The translations under genes and the position numbers were made by a program. DNA of 64,000 bases, taken from contig NZ_WNXZ01000002.1 in NCBI RefSeq assembly GCF_009733845.1, forward strand, positions 372,001 through 436,000, in the 5' to 3' direction. The DNA comes from Pseudactinotalea terrae (GTDB lineage: Bacteria > Actinomycetota > Actinomycetes > Actinomycetales > Beutenbergiaceae). Positions 8,392 through 17,024 of this stretch are shown here, in pieces; the stretch's first letter is position 1, and every line of letters begins with the position of its first letter. The notes under the pieces are model-generated. The model ran no database searches, was not told where the DNA came from, and was given only the letters and a program-made list of their open reading frames with translations.

Positions 8392-9423
8392 TCAGGCGGG
8401 CGCGACGCCGCCGGGCAACGGCGTGGCGTGCTGCGGCACGGTCTCGGCCGGCAGCGGCGGCGCGGGCGGCGTGCCGTCGCCCCATGGCCGGCCGCCGAGC
8501 GACTCGCGCCCGTGCGGCTCCAACCAGCCCGCCAGATCAGGACCGGCCGGGACGATCCCGCTCGGGTTCACGTCGGTGTGGACCTCGTAGTAGTGCGACT
8601 TGATCTGCTCGAAGTCGACCGTGTCACCGAAACCGGGTGTCGTGAACAGGTCCCGCGCGTACGCCCACAGCACAGGCATCTCGATCAGCTTGTTCCGGTT
8701 GCACTTGAAGTGCCCGTGGTAGACGGGATCGAACCTGACCAGCGTGGTGAACAGCCGCACGTCGGCCTCGGTGATGGTCTCGCCCATCAGGTAGCGGCGT
8801 GTGCTCAGGTGCTCCTCGAGCCAGTCGAGCGCAGTGAACAACCGCTCGAACGCGGAGTCGTACGCCTCCTGCGAGCCGGCGAAGCCGCACCGGTACACAC
8901 CGTTGTTCACCTCCGTGTAGATCCGCTGCATCACCGGCTCCATCTCCTCGCGCAGCGCCTCGGGGTAGAGGTCGGGTGCGCCGTCGCGGTGGAAGTCCTT
9001 CCACTCGCCGGACAGGTCGAGCGTGATCTGCGCGAAGTCGTTGGTCACCACGGCGCCGGTCGGGACATCCACGATCGCGGGCACGGTGATGCCCTTCAGG
9101 TACCCCGGCACGCGGCGGTAGTAGGCCTCGGCGAGCCAGTGGATGCCCAGCACCGGGTCCTGCTCGCCCTCGTCGAGGTCGAACGTCCAGGACCGCATGT
9201 CGTGGGTCGGTCCGCACATCCCCAGCGAGATCGCGCCCTCGAGCCCCAGCAGCCGCCGCACGATGATCGTGCGGTTGGCCCACGGGCACGCACGTGCGAC
9301 CACGAGGCGGTACCGGTCGGGCTCCACCGGCCAGCCGTCACCGCCGTCGCGCGTGATCCGTGACTCGATGTAGGAGGTGTCGCGCGAGTACTCCTGGCCG
9401 GGCAATACGTAGCTGTTCTCCAC
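8392..9423 (-). CDS. Glutathionyl-hydroquinone reductase family (GST Xi class)
   Basis: This 343-residue protein has the catalytic ACPWANR motif (Cys46) of S-glutathionyl-hydroquinone reductases, with the conserved stretches YLKGITVPAIVD, YEVNNGVY-like EVNNGVYRCGFA, and RYLMGETITEADVRLFTTL. Enzymes of this class remove a thiol from conjugated quinols. Since the organism seems to use mycothiol, the actual thiol partner may be mycothiol; that is inference. A TAACCT -10 box six bases before the GTG start suggests a leaderless mRNA. Confidence 0.88.
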   Translation of the reverse strand: MENSYVLPGQEYSRDTSYIESRITRDGGDGWPVEPDRYRLVVARACPWANRTIIVRRLLGLEGAISLGMCGPTHDMRSWTFDLDEGEQDPVLGIHWLAEAYYRRVPGYLKGITVPAIVDVPTGAVVTNDFAQITLDLSGEWKDFHRDGAPDLYPEALREEMEPVMQRIYTEVNNGVYRCGFAGSQEAYDSAFERLFTALDWLEEHLSTRRYLMGETITEADVRLFTTLVRFDPVYHGHFKCNRNKLIEMPVLWAYARDLFTTPGFGDTVDFEQIKSHYYEVHTDVNPSGIVPAGPDLAGWLEPHGRESLGGRPWGDGTPPAPPLPAETVPQHATPLPGGVAPA

Positions 9424-9480
9424 GCCTGCAGGTTACGACCCTCGGTGGCGATGCGGGTGGGGAGTCGGCAGACTGGGGGT

Positions 9481-10812
9481 GTGAGCCTTCCGCTGATCCC
9501 CGCCCCGACCGTTCTCACCCTCGCCGACGGTGAGCAGTACCGGGTGCCGGAGGACGGTGAGCTCGTCGTCTCCGGCGGCTTCGGTGAGGTCGGTGAGGAC
9601 GCGTCCTACACGCTCTCGGTCACCGCTGAGCGGGGCATCGAGTTCACCGCCAACCAGAGCGCCGGGGCCCAGGCCGCGAGCGCCACCGCGATGCAGCTGC
9701 TCGAGCTGTCCGTCGACGGCGTGGTGCCGGCGCTGGAGATCATCGACGCCCCGCGCTACCCGTGGCGCGGACTGATGATCGACATCTCCCGCCACTTCTT
9801 CGGCCCCGACACGTTGCGCAAGGTCATCGACCTCGCGGCGCGGTACAAGCTCAACGTGCTGCACCTGCACCTGACCGACGACCAGGGCTGGCGTCTGGAG
9901 GTGCCGGCCCGCCCCGAGCTGATCGAGCGCTCCAGCTCCTCGGAGGTCGGCGGCGGACCGGGCGGGTTCCTCAGCGTGGCCGACCTCGCCGAGGTCACGT
10001 CCTACGCCGCCGAGCAGGGGATCACCGTGGTCGGCGAGATCGATCTCCCTGGTCACACCGCCGCCGCGCTGCACGCTGTGCCTGGCCTCAACAGCGACGG
10101 CGAGGCTCGCGAGATCTACACCGGCATCGACGTGGGCCACTCCACGCTGCGGCTCGAGCTCGCCGAGACCGAGGGCTTCCTCGCTGACGTCATCGGTGCT
10201 CTGGTCGAGCAGACGCCCGGCGACTTCCTGCACGTCGGGGGCGACGAGGTGAGGCTGCTGACGCCGGAGGAGTACACCGCGTTCGTCCGGCATGTCGAGG
10301 CACTGGTGCTCGGGCTCGGCAAGCGCCCGGTGTTCTGGCAGGAGGCGGCGCCGGCCCTGCAGGACAGACGGTCCGTGCTGCAGTGGTGGGACTCCAACGC
10401 CGACCCGGCGGAGGTGATCGCGGCCGCCCGGCGTGGCCACCAGATCATCCTCAGTCCCGGCAACCGCACCTATCTCGACATGAAGTACGACGCCAGCTCC
10501 CCGCTCGGCCAGACCTGGGCCGGCCTGGTCGACGTCCGCGACTCCTACGACTGGGACCCGGCGACCGTGATCCCGGACCTCCCGCCCGAGTCGATCCTCG
10601 GCGTCGAGGCCGCGCTGTGGACCGAGACGATCGAGACCGAGGACGACCTGTTCTCGATGCTGCTGCCGCGCCTCGTCGCCGTGGCCGAGGTCGCGTGGTC
10701 GGCACCCGACGTGCGGGACTGGGAGGCGTTCGCCGAGGACCTGCCGGCGCACGTCCCGCTGTGGGAGTCGCGAGGGCTTGCTCACACCGAGCGCCCGCTT
10801 CCTGGACGCTGA
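9481..10812 (+). CDS. Beta-N-acetylhexosaminidase, GH20
   Basis: This 443-residue enzyme cleaves terminal N-acetylhexosamine from glycans or chitobiose. The N-terminal GH20b-type domain is followed by the barrel with PRYPWRGLMIDISRHF, the strand LNVLHLHLTDDQGWRLE, and the catalytic pair Asp255-Glu256 in HVGGDE. No signal peptide is seen, so it acts in the cytoplasm or is released otherwise. I chose the GTG at 9481, since CAGACT lies six bases upstream like other leaderless starts here; a frame extension to 9445 adds twelve unsupported residues. Confidence 0.92.
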   Translation: MSLPLIPAPTVLTLADGEQYRVPEDGELVVSGGFGEVGEDASYTLSVTAERGIEFTANQSAGAQAASATAMQLLELSVDGVVPALEIIDAPRYPWRGLMIDISRHFFGPDTLRKVIDLAARYKLNVLHLHLTDDQGWRLEVPARPELIERSSSSEVGGGPGGFLSVADLAEVTSYAAEQGITVVGEIDLPGHTAAALHAVPGLNSDGEAREIYTGIDVGHSTLRLELAETEGFLADVIGALVEQTPGDFLHVGGDEVRLLTPEEYTAFVRHVEALVLGLGKRPVFWQEAAPALQDRRSVLQWWDSNADPAEVIAAARRGHQIILSPGNRTYLDMKYDASSPLGQTWAGLVDVRDSYDWDPATVIPDLPPESILGVEAALWTETIETEDDLFSMLLPRLVAVAEVAWSAPDVRDWEAFAEDLPAHVPLWESRGLAHTERPLPGR

Positions 10813-10860
10813 GGCGCTGGGCGAACGGGCGAGCGTGCCCGATGCCCTAGCCTGCTGCGC

Positions 10861-11727
10861 GTGACTTCAGCAGATCTCCACCACGGCCACGCTCTCGTCG
10901 ATCTCAACGACGGCACCACCATCCCCCAGCTCGGCTACGGGGTGTGGCGAGTGCCCGACGACGAGGCGCAGCCCGCCGTCGAGGAGGCGCTACGTGTCGG
11001 CTACCGCCTGATCGACACCGCAGCGATCTACGGCAACGAGCGTGGCGTCGGTCGCGCGATCGCAGGGTCCGGGCTGGCGCGTGAGGATGTCTACCTCACC
11101 ACCAAGCTGTGGAACGCCGATCAGGGCTACGACACGACCCTGCGCGCCTACGAGGCCTCGCTCGAGCGGCTCGCGGTCGAGAAGGTCGACCTGTACCTGA
11201 TCCACTGGGCGGCGCCGCCGCTCGAGAAATTCGTGGACACCTGGAAGGCGCTCGTCCACCTGCACGAGCAGGGTGCGGTCGGCTCGATCGGGGTCTCCAA
11301 CTTCCACGGTCCGCACCTGCAGCAGATCATCGATGCCACCGGCGTCACGCCGGTGCTCAACCAGGTCGAGTGCCACCCGTACCTCCAGATCGAGCGGCTG
11401 CGCGCCTGGAACGCCGCCCACCAGATCGCGACGCAGGCCTGGTCACCGCTGGGCGCCGGGAAGGGCCTGCTCGAGGACCCGGTCCTGCTCCAGATCGCCG
11501 AGCGGCGCGACGCCACGCCCGCGCAGGTCGTGCTGGCCTGGCACATCGCCCAGGGCAACATCGTCATCCCCAAGTCTGTGACGCCGTCGCGCATGGCGGA
11601 GAACTGGGCTGCGCTCGGGGTGCACCTCGAGCCCGAGGACATCGACGCGATCGAGGGGCTCGAGCGCGGCGAGCGCACCGGTGGCGACCCGGACGTGGCC
11701 GACTTCGCCCAGCCGACCCCGGAGTGA
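10861..11727 (+). CDS. Aldo/keto reductase (2,5-diketo-D-gluconate reductase type)
   Basis: This 288-residue NADPH-dependent carbonyl reductase has the full catalytic tetrad: Asp52 and Tyr57 in LIDTAAIYGNE, Lys82 in LTTKLWN, and His115 in LYLIHWA. The cofactor-binding end has IPKSVTPSRMAEN. Substrates are not predictable. A TAGCCT -10 box seven bases before the GTG suggests leaderless expression. It stands alone, with an inverted repeat just after its stop. Confidence 0.93.
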   Translation: MTSADLHHGHALVDLNDGTTIPQLGYGVWRVPDDEAQPAVEEALRVGYRLIDTAAIYGNERGVGRAIAGSGLAREDVYLTTKLWNADQGYDTTLRAYEASLERLAVEKVDLYLIHWAAPPLEKFVDTWKALVHLHEQGAVGSIGVSNFHGPHLQQIIDATGVTPVLNQVECHPYLQIERLRAWNAAHQIATQAWSPLGAGKGLLEDPVLLQIAERRDATPAQVVLAWHIAQGNIVIPKSVTPSRMAENWAALGVHLEPEDIDAIEGLERGERTGGDPDVADFAQPTPE

Positions 11728-11730
11728 CGG

Positions 11731-11767
11731 CGGAGCCGACAGCCATGACCTGACCGGCCCGGCTCCG
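11731..11767. terminator. Inverted repeat between convergent genes
   Basis: CGGAGCC at 11731-11737 pairs with GGCTCCG at 11761-11767 around a 23-base loop. It lies between the aldo/keto reductase stop and the convergent mannosyltransferase stop, so it could end transcription from both sides. No T-run is present. Confidence 0.35.
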
Positions 11768-11778
11768 GCTGGGCTGGA

Positions 11779-13620
11779 CTACACCCAGGTCGGCAGCAGC
11801 ATGTGGAGCCGCCAGAACCAGTAGGGGACCCACTGGTTGGTCCAGATCGGCCAGAAGAAGGCCGACACCAGCACGGCAGCGACCACCACGGCGGTGGCGG
11901 CCCAGATGCCGGGCCGCCGCTCCCGCAGCGGCAGTGCGCGCGATCCGATCAGCTCGCCCAGGCCGTAGGTCAGCGCGAGCACCACGAACGGCACGAACGC
12001 GACCGTGTAGAACGTGAAGATCGTGCGGTGGGCATAGGCGAACCACGGCAGGTAGCCACCCGCGTAGCCCGCGAGGATGGCCCAGGCACGCCAGTCGCGG
12101 CGCCGTACCGCTGCCCAGATCACCAGCAGCAGCGCCAGGGCCGCGCCCCACCAGATCACCGGGTTGCCGACCGAGAGGATCGCGCCGGCGCAGCGATCGG
12201 CGCCGCAGGTCTGCCAGGCGCCGTCGGCCTCCTCGACCGAGCGCCAGGCGAACGAGGTGGGACGCCACTGGATCAGCCAGCCGATCGGGTGCGACTGGTA
12301 GGTGTGCTCGGTCGTGAGGTTGTTGTGGAAGTCCCACATCCTCAGGTGGTACTCCCACCAGGAGTTCAGCCAGTCCGGCATCCAGGGCCGCTCGGGGACC
12401 TCCGCCTGTGCGTTGGTGGTGGCCGCCCACTGCCGCATGTACGAGTCGGGGTTGCGCCACCAGGGCAACCAGGTGAGCACGTAGGTGGCGGCGGCCACGG
12501 GGATCATCGCCAGGAACGCGGGGACACCGTCGCGCAGCGCGCCTGCGCCCACCCAGTAGCGCACCCCCACGGCGCGTCGCGCGCTGATCGTCCAGGCGAC
12601 CACCGCCAGCCCGAACGCTGCGGCGAAGTAGAGGCCCGACCACTTCACGCCGCACGCGAGCCCCAGCGCGACGCCGGCCACCAGCAGCCACGGGCGCGGA
12701 CCGACGCGAGGCCCCCACGGATCTCGGTAGGTGCCCTCCTCGTCGAGCTCGGCGGCAGCGCGAGCGGCCAGCCGCCGTCGATACTGCTCACGATCGAGCA
12801 GGATCGCGCCGAACGCCACCAGCGCCCAGAAGGCCAGGAAGATGTCGAGGATCGAGATCCGGGACATCACGAGGTGGTTGCCGTCGATCGCGAGCAGCAG
12901 GCCGGCGGTCGCGCCGAGCACGGTCGAGGCGAACAACCGGCGCGCGATCCGGATCAGCAGCAGCACCATCAGGGTGCCGGCCACCGCAGCGCCGAGCCGC
13001 CAGGACACCGGGTCGTTCGGACCGAGCAGCTTCAGGCCGGCCACGATCATCCACTTGCCGACGCTGGGGTGGACGATGTAGTCCGCCTCGTCCGAGAGCA
13101 TCGAGTAGTCACCCGCGGCGAACCGCTCGTTCGGCTGCTCCTCGTTCTCCTCGATCCAGTCGCCCTCGTAGCCGAGCGCCAGCAGCGAGTACGCCTGCTT
13201 GACGTAGTACGTCTCGTCGAACACGATCCGGCCCGGGCGGCCGAGGTACAGCAGCCGCAGGGCGGCGGCCACGCCCGTGATCAGCAGCGTCACGATCCAC
13301 GAGGTCAGCCGCGACCCGGGGATCGGCCGCACCAGCCGGGAGAGCAGGTCGGACTCGATCACCTCCCGGCTGCGCCCCGCCACCGCGACCGCCGGCGCCG
13401 ACCAGCGGGTGCGCAGCTCGCTCCAGCTCTGACCCTTGATCGAGTGCCGCACCGGGAGCGGAGGCTTGGTTCTCGACGGCGGAGCCTCGGGTTCTGCGGG
13501 CTCGCTCACCGTGGGCGGGGGTTCGTCCGACCTGTCGGCCGCGTCAGGCCCCTCCACGATCTGGGGTGCCCACGCCTCGTCGTCGGCGGACGCGTGCGCG
13601 TCGTCGTCGGCTCCCCTCAC
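11779..13620 (-). CDS. Protein O-mannosyltransferase (PMT/GT39 family)
   Basis: A 613-residue multi-spanning membrane enzyme that moves mannose from polyprenyl-phosphate mannose to secreted proteins. The first outer loop holds the catalytic-type Asp-Glu in GRIVFDETYYVKQAYS, followed by VHPSVGKWMI and the MSRISILDIFLAFWAL helix seen in actinobacterial PMTs. An N-terminal cytoplasmic tail of about 130 residues is rich in Asp, Glu, Ser and Pro. The GTG at 13620 was chosen since a TACACT -10 box lies seven bases upstream; upstream codons lack support. Its usual actinobacterial partner, rsmI, is divergent at 14590 with a DoxX gene in between. Confidence 0.9.
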   Translation of the reverse strand: MRGADDDAHASADDEAWAPQIVEGPDAADRSDEPPPTVSEPAEPEAPPSRTKPPLPVRHSIKGQSWSELRTRWSAPAVAVAGRSREVIESDLLSRLVRPIPGSRLTSWIVTLLITGVAAALRLLYLGRPGRIVFDETYYVKQAYSLLALGYEGDWIEENEEQPNERFAAGDYSMLSDEADYIVHPSVGKWMIVAGLKLLGPNDPVSWRLGAAVAGTLMVLLLIRIARRLFASTVLGATAGLLLAIDGNHLVMSRISILDIFLAFWALVAFGAILLDREQYRRRLAARAAAELDEEGTYRDPWGPRVGPRPWLLVAGVALGLACGVKWSGLYFAAAFGLAVVAWTISARRAVGVRYWVGAGALRDGVPAFLAMIPVAAATYVLTWLPWWRNPDSYMRQWAATTNAQAEVPERPWMPDWLNSWWEYHLRMWDFHNNLTTEHTYQSHPIGWLIQWRPTSFAWRSVEEADGAWQTCGADRCAGAILSVGNPVIWWGAALALLLVIWAAVRRRDWRAWAILAGYAGGYLPWFAYAHRTIFTFYTVAFVPFVVLALTYGLGELIGSRALPLRERRPGIWAATAVVVAAVLVSAFFWPIWTNQWVPYWFWRLHMLLPTWV

Positions 13621-13689
13621 GGCGTCGAGTGTAGGTGTGCTCGGTGTGGGGCTCAGCCGCCTCGGGCACCCTGCCCGGCCGCTCCTGTC

Positions 13690-13762
13690 GCCGAGTTCGT
13701 TCCACATCGTCCAGTTCGTTGGGAGTACCAAACGAACTCGGCGATCTGCAACGAACTCGGCG
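13690..13762. repeat. Nested AACGAACT palindromic element
   Basis: Four copies of AACGAACT occur in 73 bp. Two read as AGTTCGTT (GCCGAGTTCGTT at 13690-13701, CAGTTCGTTGG at 13712-13722), then two read as AACGAACT (CCAAACGAACTCGGCG at 13728-13743, GCAACGAACTCGGCG at 13748-13762). The layout left-left-right-right lets it fold as one long or two nested hairpins. It lies between PMT and the DoxX gene. The core resembles that of the element at 19820. Confidence 0.75.
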
Positions 13763-13845
13763 GGTGTGAGTGCGCAGGTGCTGGCACACGCCGTCGGGCA
13801 CGACGAAGCCCCCGGCACGGGTGCCGAGGGCTTCGAACGAGTGGC

Positions 13846-14421
13846 TCAGCGGAGCCAGGGGTTCTTGCGGACGATGCTCTGGTTCGCCCACCACTTGCCG
13901 AGTCCCCACGTGTCGCCCGCGAGGGTGACGGCGGCGATCAGGAGGAGGAGGGCTTCCACCCAGTGCGAGTCGAGCACCGGGTTGGTGCCGCCAGCGATCC
14001 ACGGCAGCGCCACCACGTACATGAAGGCCATGAGGAGCGTGCCACCGATGGCGGCGATGCGGATGCCGGCTCCGACGATCATCGCGACGCCGATGCCCAG
14101 CAGGCCGATCATGAAGATGAAGTCACCGACCGGGTTGGCGAAGACGGACTGGAAGAAGCCGGCGAGAGGCTGCGCCGGGTCCAGGTTGTTGAGGTAACCC
14201 TGGGCCGGGGTGCCGCCGTTGATCCAGGCGCGCTCAGCGGGGGTGCCGAAGCCCAGACCGAAGGTCTTGTCGAGGAAGGGCCAGAGGAAGAAGAAGCCGA
14301 TGACGATGCGAGCGACTGCGAGCACCTTGCGTGCGAGCGGGCTCGTGACGATCGACTCCTGGGTGACGACCGCGCGGGCGGCGGTCGGGGCCTGAGTTGC
14401 GTGGTCGCGGGTGGTGGTCAT
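13846..14421 (-). CDS. DoxX/DoxD-family membrane protein
   Basis: A 191-residue protein with four predicted hydrophobic helices, including IVIGFFFLWPFLDKTFGLGF and FIFMIGLLGIGVAMIVGAGI. It matches the DoxX/thiosulfate-quinone-oxidoreductase DoxD-like group. In actinobacteria DoxX has been tied to oxidative-stress protection with thiol systems; the role here is not shown. The ATG at 14421 follows AGGACAGAG. An 11-bp sequence overlapping this ribosome site is repeated inverted at 14544-14554 near rsmI. Confidence 0.75.
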   Translation of the reverse strand: MTTTRDHATQAPTAARAVVTQESIVTSPLARKVLAVARIVIGFFFLWPFLDKTFGLGFGTPAERAWINGGTPAQGYLNNLDPAQPLAGFFQSVFANPVGDFIFMIGLLGIGVAMIVGAGIRIAAIGGTLLMAFMYVVALPWIAGGTNPVLDSHWVEALLLLIAAVTLAGDTWGLGKWWANQSIVRKNPWLR

Positions 14422-14423
14422 TG

Positions 14424-14554
14424 CTCTGTCCTAGCGGAGTAGGGATGGTGGTCGAGCGGTGTCTTGGTTGATCGCTCATGAGAATTCTTTCGGCTGCACA
14501 CCCCCGGTTTCAGGGACCGAGGTCCTGACTTTCGAGGCACTGCCTAGGACAGAG
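14424..14554. repeat. Separated 11-bp inverted repeat between doxX and rsmI
   Basis: CTCTGTCCTAG at 14424-14434 and CTAGGACAGAG at 14544-14554 are perfect inverted copies, 109 bp apart, in the divergent promoter region. The left copy overlaps the ribosome site of the DoxX gene. Looping by a shared DNA-binding protein is possible but unproven. Confidence 0.5.
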
Positions 14555-14589
14555 GTCCCGAGGTCGGCGGGTGCTGGCAGACTCGGCCC

Positions 14590-15471
14590 GTGCCATCCAC
14601 TGGGGTTGTCGTGCTCGCCGGGACTCCGATCGGCGATGCCGAGGACGCCCCGCCGCGGCTGCTGCGGCTGCTGGCCGAGGCCGATGTCGTCGCCGCCGAG
14701 GACACCCGCCGCCTTCGTGCGCTCGCGACCAGGCTCGGCGTGAGCATCGGGGGCCGGGTCGTCAGCTACCACGAGCACAACGAGGCCGCCCGTGCCGCCG
14801 AGCTCGTCGAGGCCGCCGAGGGTGGTGCCACCGTGCTCGTCGTGACCGATGCCGGCATGCCGGGCGTCTCGGACCCGGGTTATCGGGTGGTGCGCGCCGC
14901 GATCGAGGGCGGGATCCGGGCGACGGCGGTACCCGGCCCGAGCGCCGTGCTCGCCGCGCTCGCGCTCTCGGGGTTGCCCACCGACCGGTTCTGCTTCGAG
15001 GGTTTCCTCCCTCGCAAGGCTGGGGAGCGCCGTCGAGCACTGCAGGACCTGGCCGCCGAGCAGCGCACGATGGTGTTCTTCGAGGCGACCCACCGGATCG
15101 CCGACACCTTGACGGCGATGGCGGCGGCGTTCGGCGAGGACCGGGAGGCTGCGGTCTGCCGCGAGCTGACCAAAACCTACGAGGAGGTCAAGCGCGGTGG
15201 CCTCGCCTCTCTGGCCGAGTGGGCAGCCGACGGCGTGCGAGGCGAGATCACCGTCGTCGTGGCCGGTGTGGTGCCGGTGGCTGCGGAGGCAGCCGACCAC
15301 GTGGCGGAGGTGCTCGCGCTGGTCGAGGCCGGCACCCGGCTGAAGGACGCGGCCGGTGAGGTGGCCGAACGCACCGGCGTGAGCCGTCGCGAGCTCTACG
15401 AGGGCGCACTCGCGGCCAGAAGAGCAGGCGCGGGTTATCGTGACCCGACGTCGCGCAAGGAGGGCACCTGA
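14590..15471 (+). CDS. rsmI: 16S rRNA 2'-O-ribose C1402 methyltransferase
   Basis: This 293-residue SAM-dependent tetrapyrrole-methylase-fold protein methylates C1402 in the 16S rRNA decoding centre. The family signatures are LAGTPIGDAEDAPPR, AAEDTRRLRAL, TDAGMPGVSDPGYRVV, VPGPSAVLAALALSG, FEGFLPRKAGERR and RELTKTYEEVKRG. A CAGACT box six bases before the GTG fits the leaderless pattern here. The stop overlaps the next gene by one base (TGATG). Confidence 0.95.
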   Translation: MPSTGVVVLAGTPIGDAEDAPPRLLRLLAEADVVAAEDTRRLRALATRLGVSIGGRVVSYHEHNEAARAAELVEAAEGGATVLVVTDAGMPGVSDPGYRVVRAAIEGGIRATAVPGPSAVLAALALSGLPTDRFCFEGFLPRKAGERRRALQDLAAEQRTMVFFEATHRIADTLTAMAAAFGEDREAAVCRELTKTYEEVKRGGLASLAEWAADGVRGEITVVVAGVVPVAAEAADHVAEVLALVEAGTRLKDAAGEVAERTGVSRRELYEGALAARRAGAGYRDPTSRKEGT

Positions 15472-15893
15472 TGGCGGTCGACCGCAAGTTCCTCGGCACC
15501 GTGGCCACGATCGTCGGTACGGCCGGTCCGGTCGTGACGAAGTATCTGAAGGATCACCCCGAGATCCTGCACAGCGTGCAGGAGGCGGTGACCAAGCTGG
15601 TCGCGAAGCGCACCAGGGGGCCGGCCGGGATGCTCGAGACGATCGCGGTGCTGCGCGAGCAGGTCTCCTACATCCGCACGAGCGCCGACGACGAGCACGA
15701 GACCCAGCGCGCGGTCGAGTGGTCGCGCCGGCTGGACAACCTGGAGCGCGCCACCCACCTGTTGCGCGACGGCGGCTCCAGGCGCGAGAAGAATGCCGTG
15801 CGCGAGAAGCTGATCGCGCTGCGTGGGGAGATCCTCGCGGGCTTCATCGCCGAGAAGGCCGACGACGCGAGGACCCCCACGATCGAGCGCTGA
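15471..15893 (+). CDS. Conserved hypothetical protein
   Basis: A 140-residue, mostly helical, basic protein without a signal peptide. A hydrophobic N-terminal stretch (FLGTVATIVGTAGPVVTKYL) is followed by charged amphipathic helices (ETQRAVEWSRRLDNLERATH). I do not recognise a catalytic motif. It starts at the last base of the rsmI stop (TGATG) with AGGAGG upstream, so it is coupled to rsmI; the context does not reveal its function. Confidence 0.7.
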   Translation: MAVDRKFLGTVATIVGTAGPVVTKYLKDHPEILHSVQEAVTKLVAKRTRGPAGMLETIAVLREQVSYIRTSADDEHETQRAVEWSRRLDNLERATHLLRDGGSRREKNAVREKLIALRGEILAGFIAEKADDARTPTIER

Positions 15894-15958
15894 GGCATGG
15901 GGAGTGCTCCCCGTGGACGCGTGGCTGCGACGTCGCTGACCGCCAGTAGTCTCCGCGA

Positions 15959-16414
15959 ATGATCATCTGGCGTGGCTTCGGGTTCCTTGCCGTTCTCATC
16001 GTGGCAGTAGGGGCACTGATCGGTTTCGGGTTGAGCTCCCTGGTAGCACCTGAGGGAGAGGTGAACGGGCCGCTCGTCGGCCTCGGCCTCCTCATCGGCG
16101 CGGCCGGCACGTTCGCGGCCGGCTGGTGGCTGAACGTCATCAATCCCGAGAAGAAGACGCAGCAGTGGGTCGCGCAGCGCCGCGCGGAGCTGCAGTTCGC
16201 GGTCGCCAACGGCCAGTTCCAGGCCTCGCCCGGTATCGCTCCCTCCTCGCAGGCCGAGGCGCAGGGCCAGGCGGAGGCGATGCTGGCCCACGAGTCCGCT
16301 GTGATCGGCAAGCGGCTCCGCAACATCCACACCCTGTTCTGGATCCCGATGCAGTGGATCGGCGTGGTCGTGGCGCTCGTCGCCGTGGTGGTGACGTTCC
16401 TGCTGATGTCCTAG
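15959..16414 (+). CDS. Small membrane protein
   Basis: A 151-residue protein with two N-terminal membrane segments (GFLAVLIVAVGALIGFGLSS; LVGLGLLIGAAGTFAAGWWL), a polar middle rich in Gln and Ala, and a third near the C-terminus (WIGVVVALVAVVVTFLLMS). No known domain is recognised. A TAGTCT -10 box six bases before the ATG suggests a leaderless transcript. Its TAG stop overlaps that of convergent pncA in CTAG (16411-16414). Confidence 0.75.
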   Translation: MIIWRGFGFLAVLIVAVGALIGFGLSSLVAPEGEVNGPLVGLGLLIGAAGTFAAGWWLNVINPEKKTQQWVAQRRAELQFAVANGQFQASPGIAPSSQAEAQGQAEAMLAHESAVIGKRLRNIHTLFWIPMQWIGVVVALVAVVVTFLLMS

Positions 16415-16986
16415 GCCGACCGCTCCAGCACCACACCGGCTGAGCGCATCTCGGCGCGTGCGGTCTCGCCCTGCGCGGGTGAGACCGGCACTGTCAGGTC
16501 GGTGAGGACGCGCGTGCGCAGGCCGAGTCCAGCGGCATCGAGCGCTGTCTGCTTGACGCAGTGCGACTCGGCGATCCCGACGACGTCCACGCTCTCGATC
16601 CCCCGTGCCGCCAGCAGCTCCGCGAGCGAGCGGCCTGCGACGTCGACGCCCTCGAACCCCGAGTACGCGGCCTCGTAGCGGCCCTTCTTGACCGAGTGGT
16701 CGGGAGCGAGGTCCGCGAGCGCCGGGTGCAGCTCGGCCTCGTCGGTGCCCGCCACCCCGTGCGGGGGCCAGGTGTCGACGAAGTCCGGCGCCTCGCTGAA
16801 GTGAGCGCCCGGGTCGATGTGCCAGTCCTGCGTGGTGACGACCGCGTCGTAGCCGCCACGGTGCGTGGCCGCGTAGGCCGCCACCGCCACGGCGACGGCG
16901 TTGCCTCCCTCGACCGCGAGCGCGCCACCTTCGCAGAAGGTGGGCTGCACGTCGACGACGATCAGTGCCCGATGCGTGGCTGCCAT
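16411..16986 (-). CDS. pncA: Nicotinamidase / isochorismatase-like hydrolase
   Basis: A 191-residue enzyme that converts nicotinamide to nicotinate for NAD salvage. The catalytic triad is visible as Asp12 (IVVDVQPTF), Lys101 (VKKGRYEA) and Cys143 (AESHCVKQTA), and the metal ligands as Asp54, His56 and His62 (QDWHIDPGAH). The start at 16986 is set by homology; an upstream ATG at 17007 adds seven residues. It complements the de novo NAD operon at 45502-51505, although no NrtR box was noticed here. Confidence 0.93.
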   Translation of the reverse strand: MAATHRALIVVDVQPTFCEGGALAVEGGNAVAVAVAAYAATHRGGYDAVVTTQDWHIDPGAHFSEAPDFVDTWPPHGVAGTDEAELHPALADLAPDHSVKKGRYEAAYSGFEGVDVAGRSLAELLAARGIESVDVVGIAESHCVKQTALDAAGLGLRTRVLTDLTVPVSPAQGETARAEMRSAGVVLERSA

Positions 16987-17024
16987 GTCTCCACTCTGCC
17001 ATCGCACGAGTAGCCTCGGGACCC

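Noticed and set aside
11803-14442. An 879-codon open frame antisense to PMT and DoxX
   Set aside because: Low-complexity translation and full overlap with membrane-protein genes; a GC artefact.
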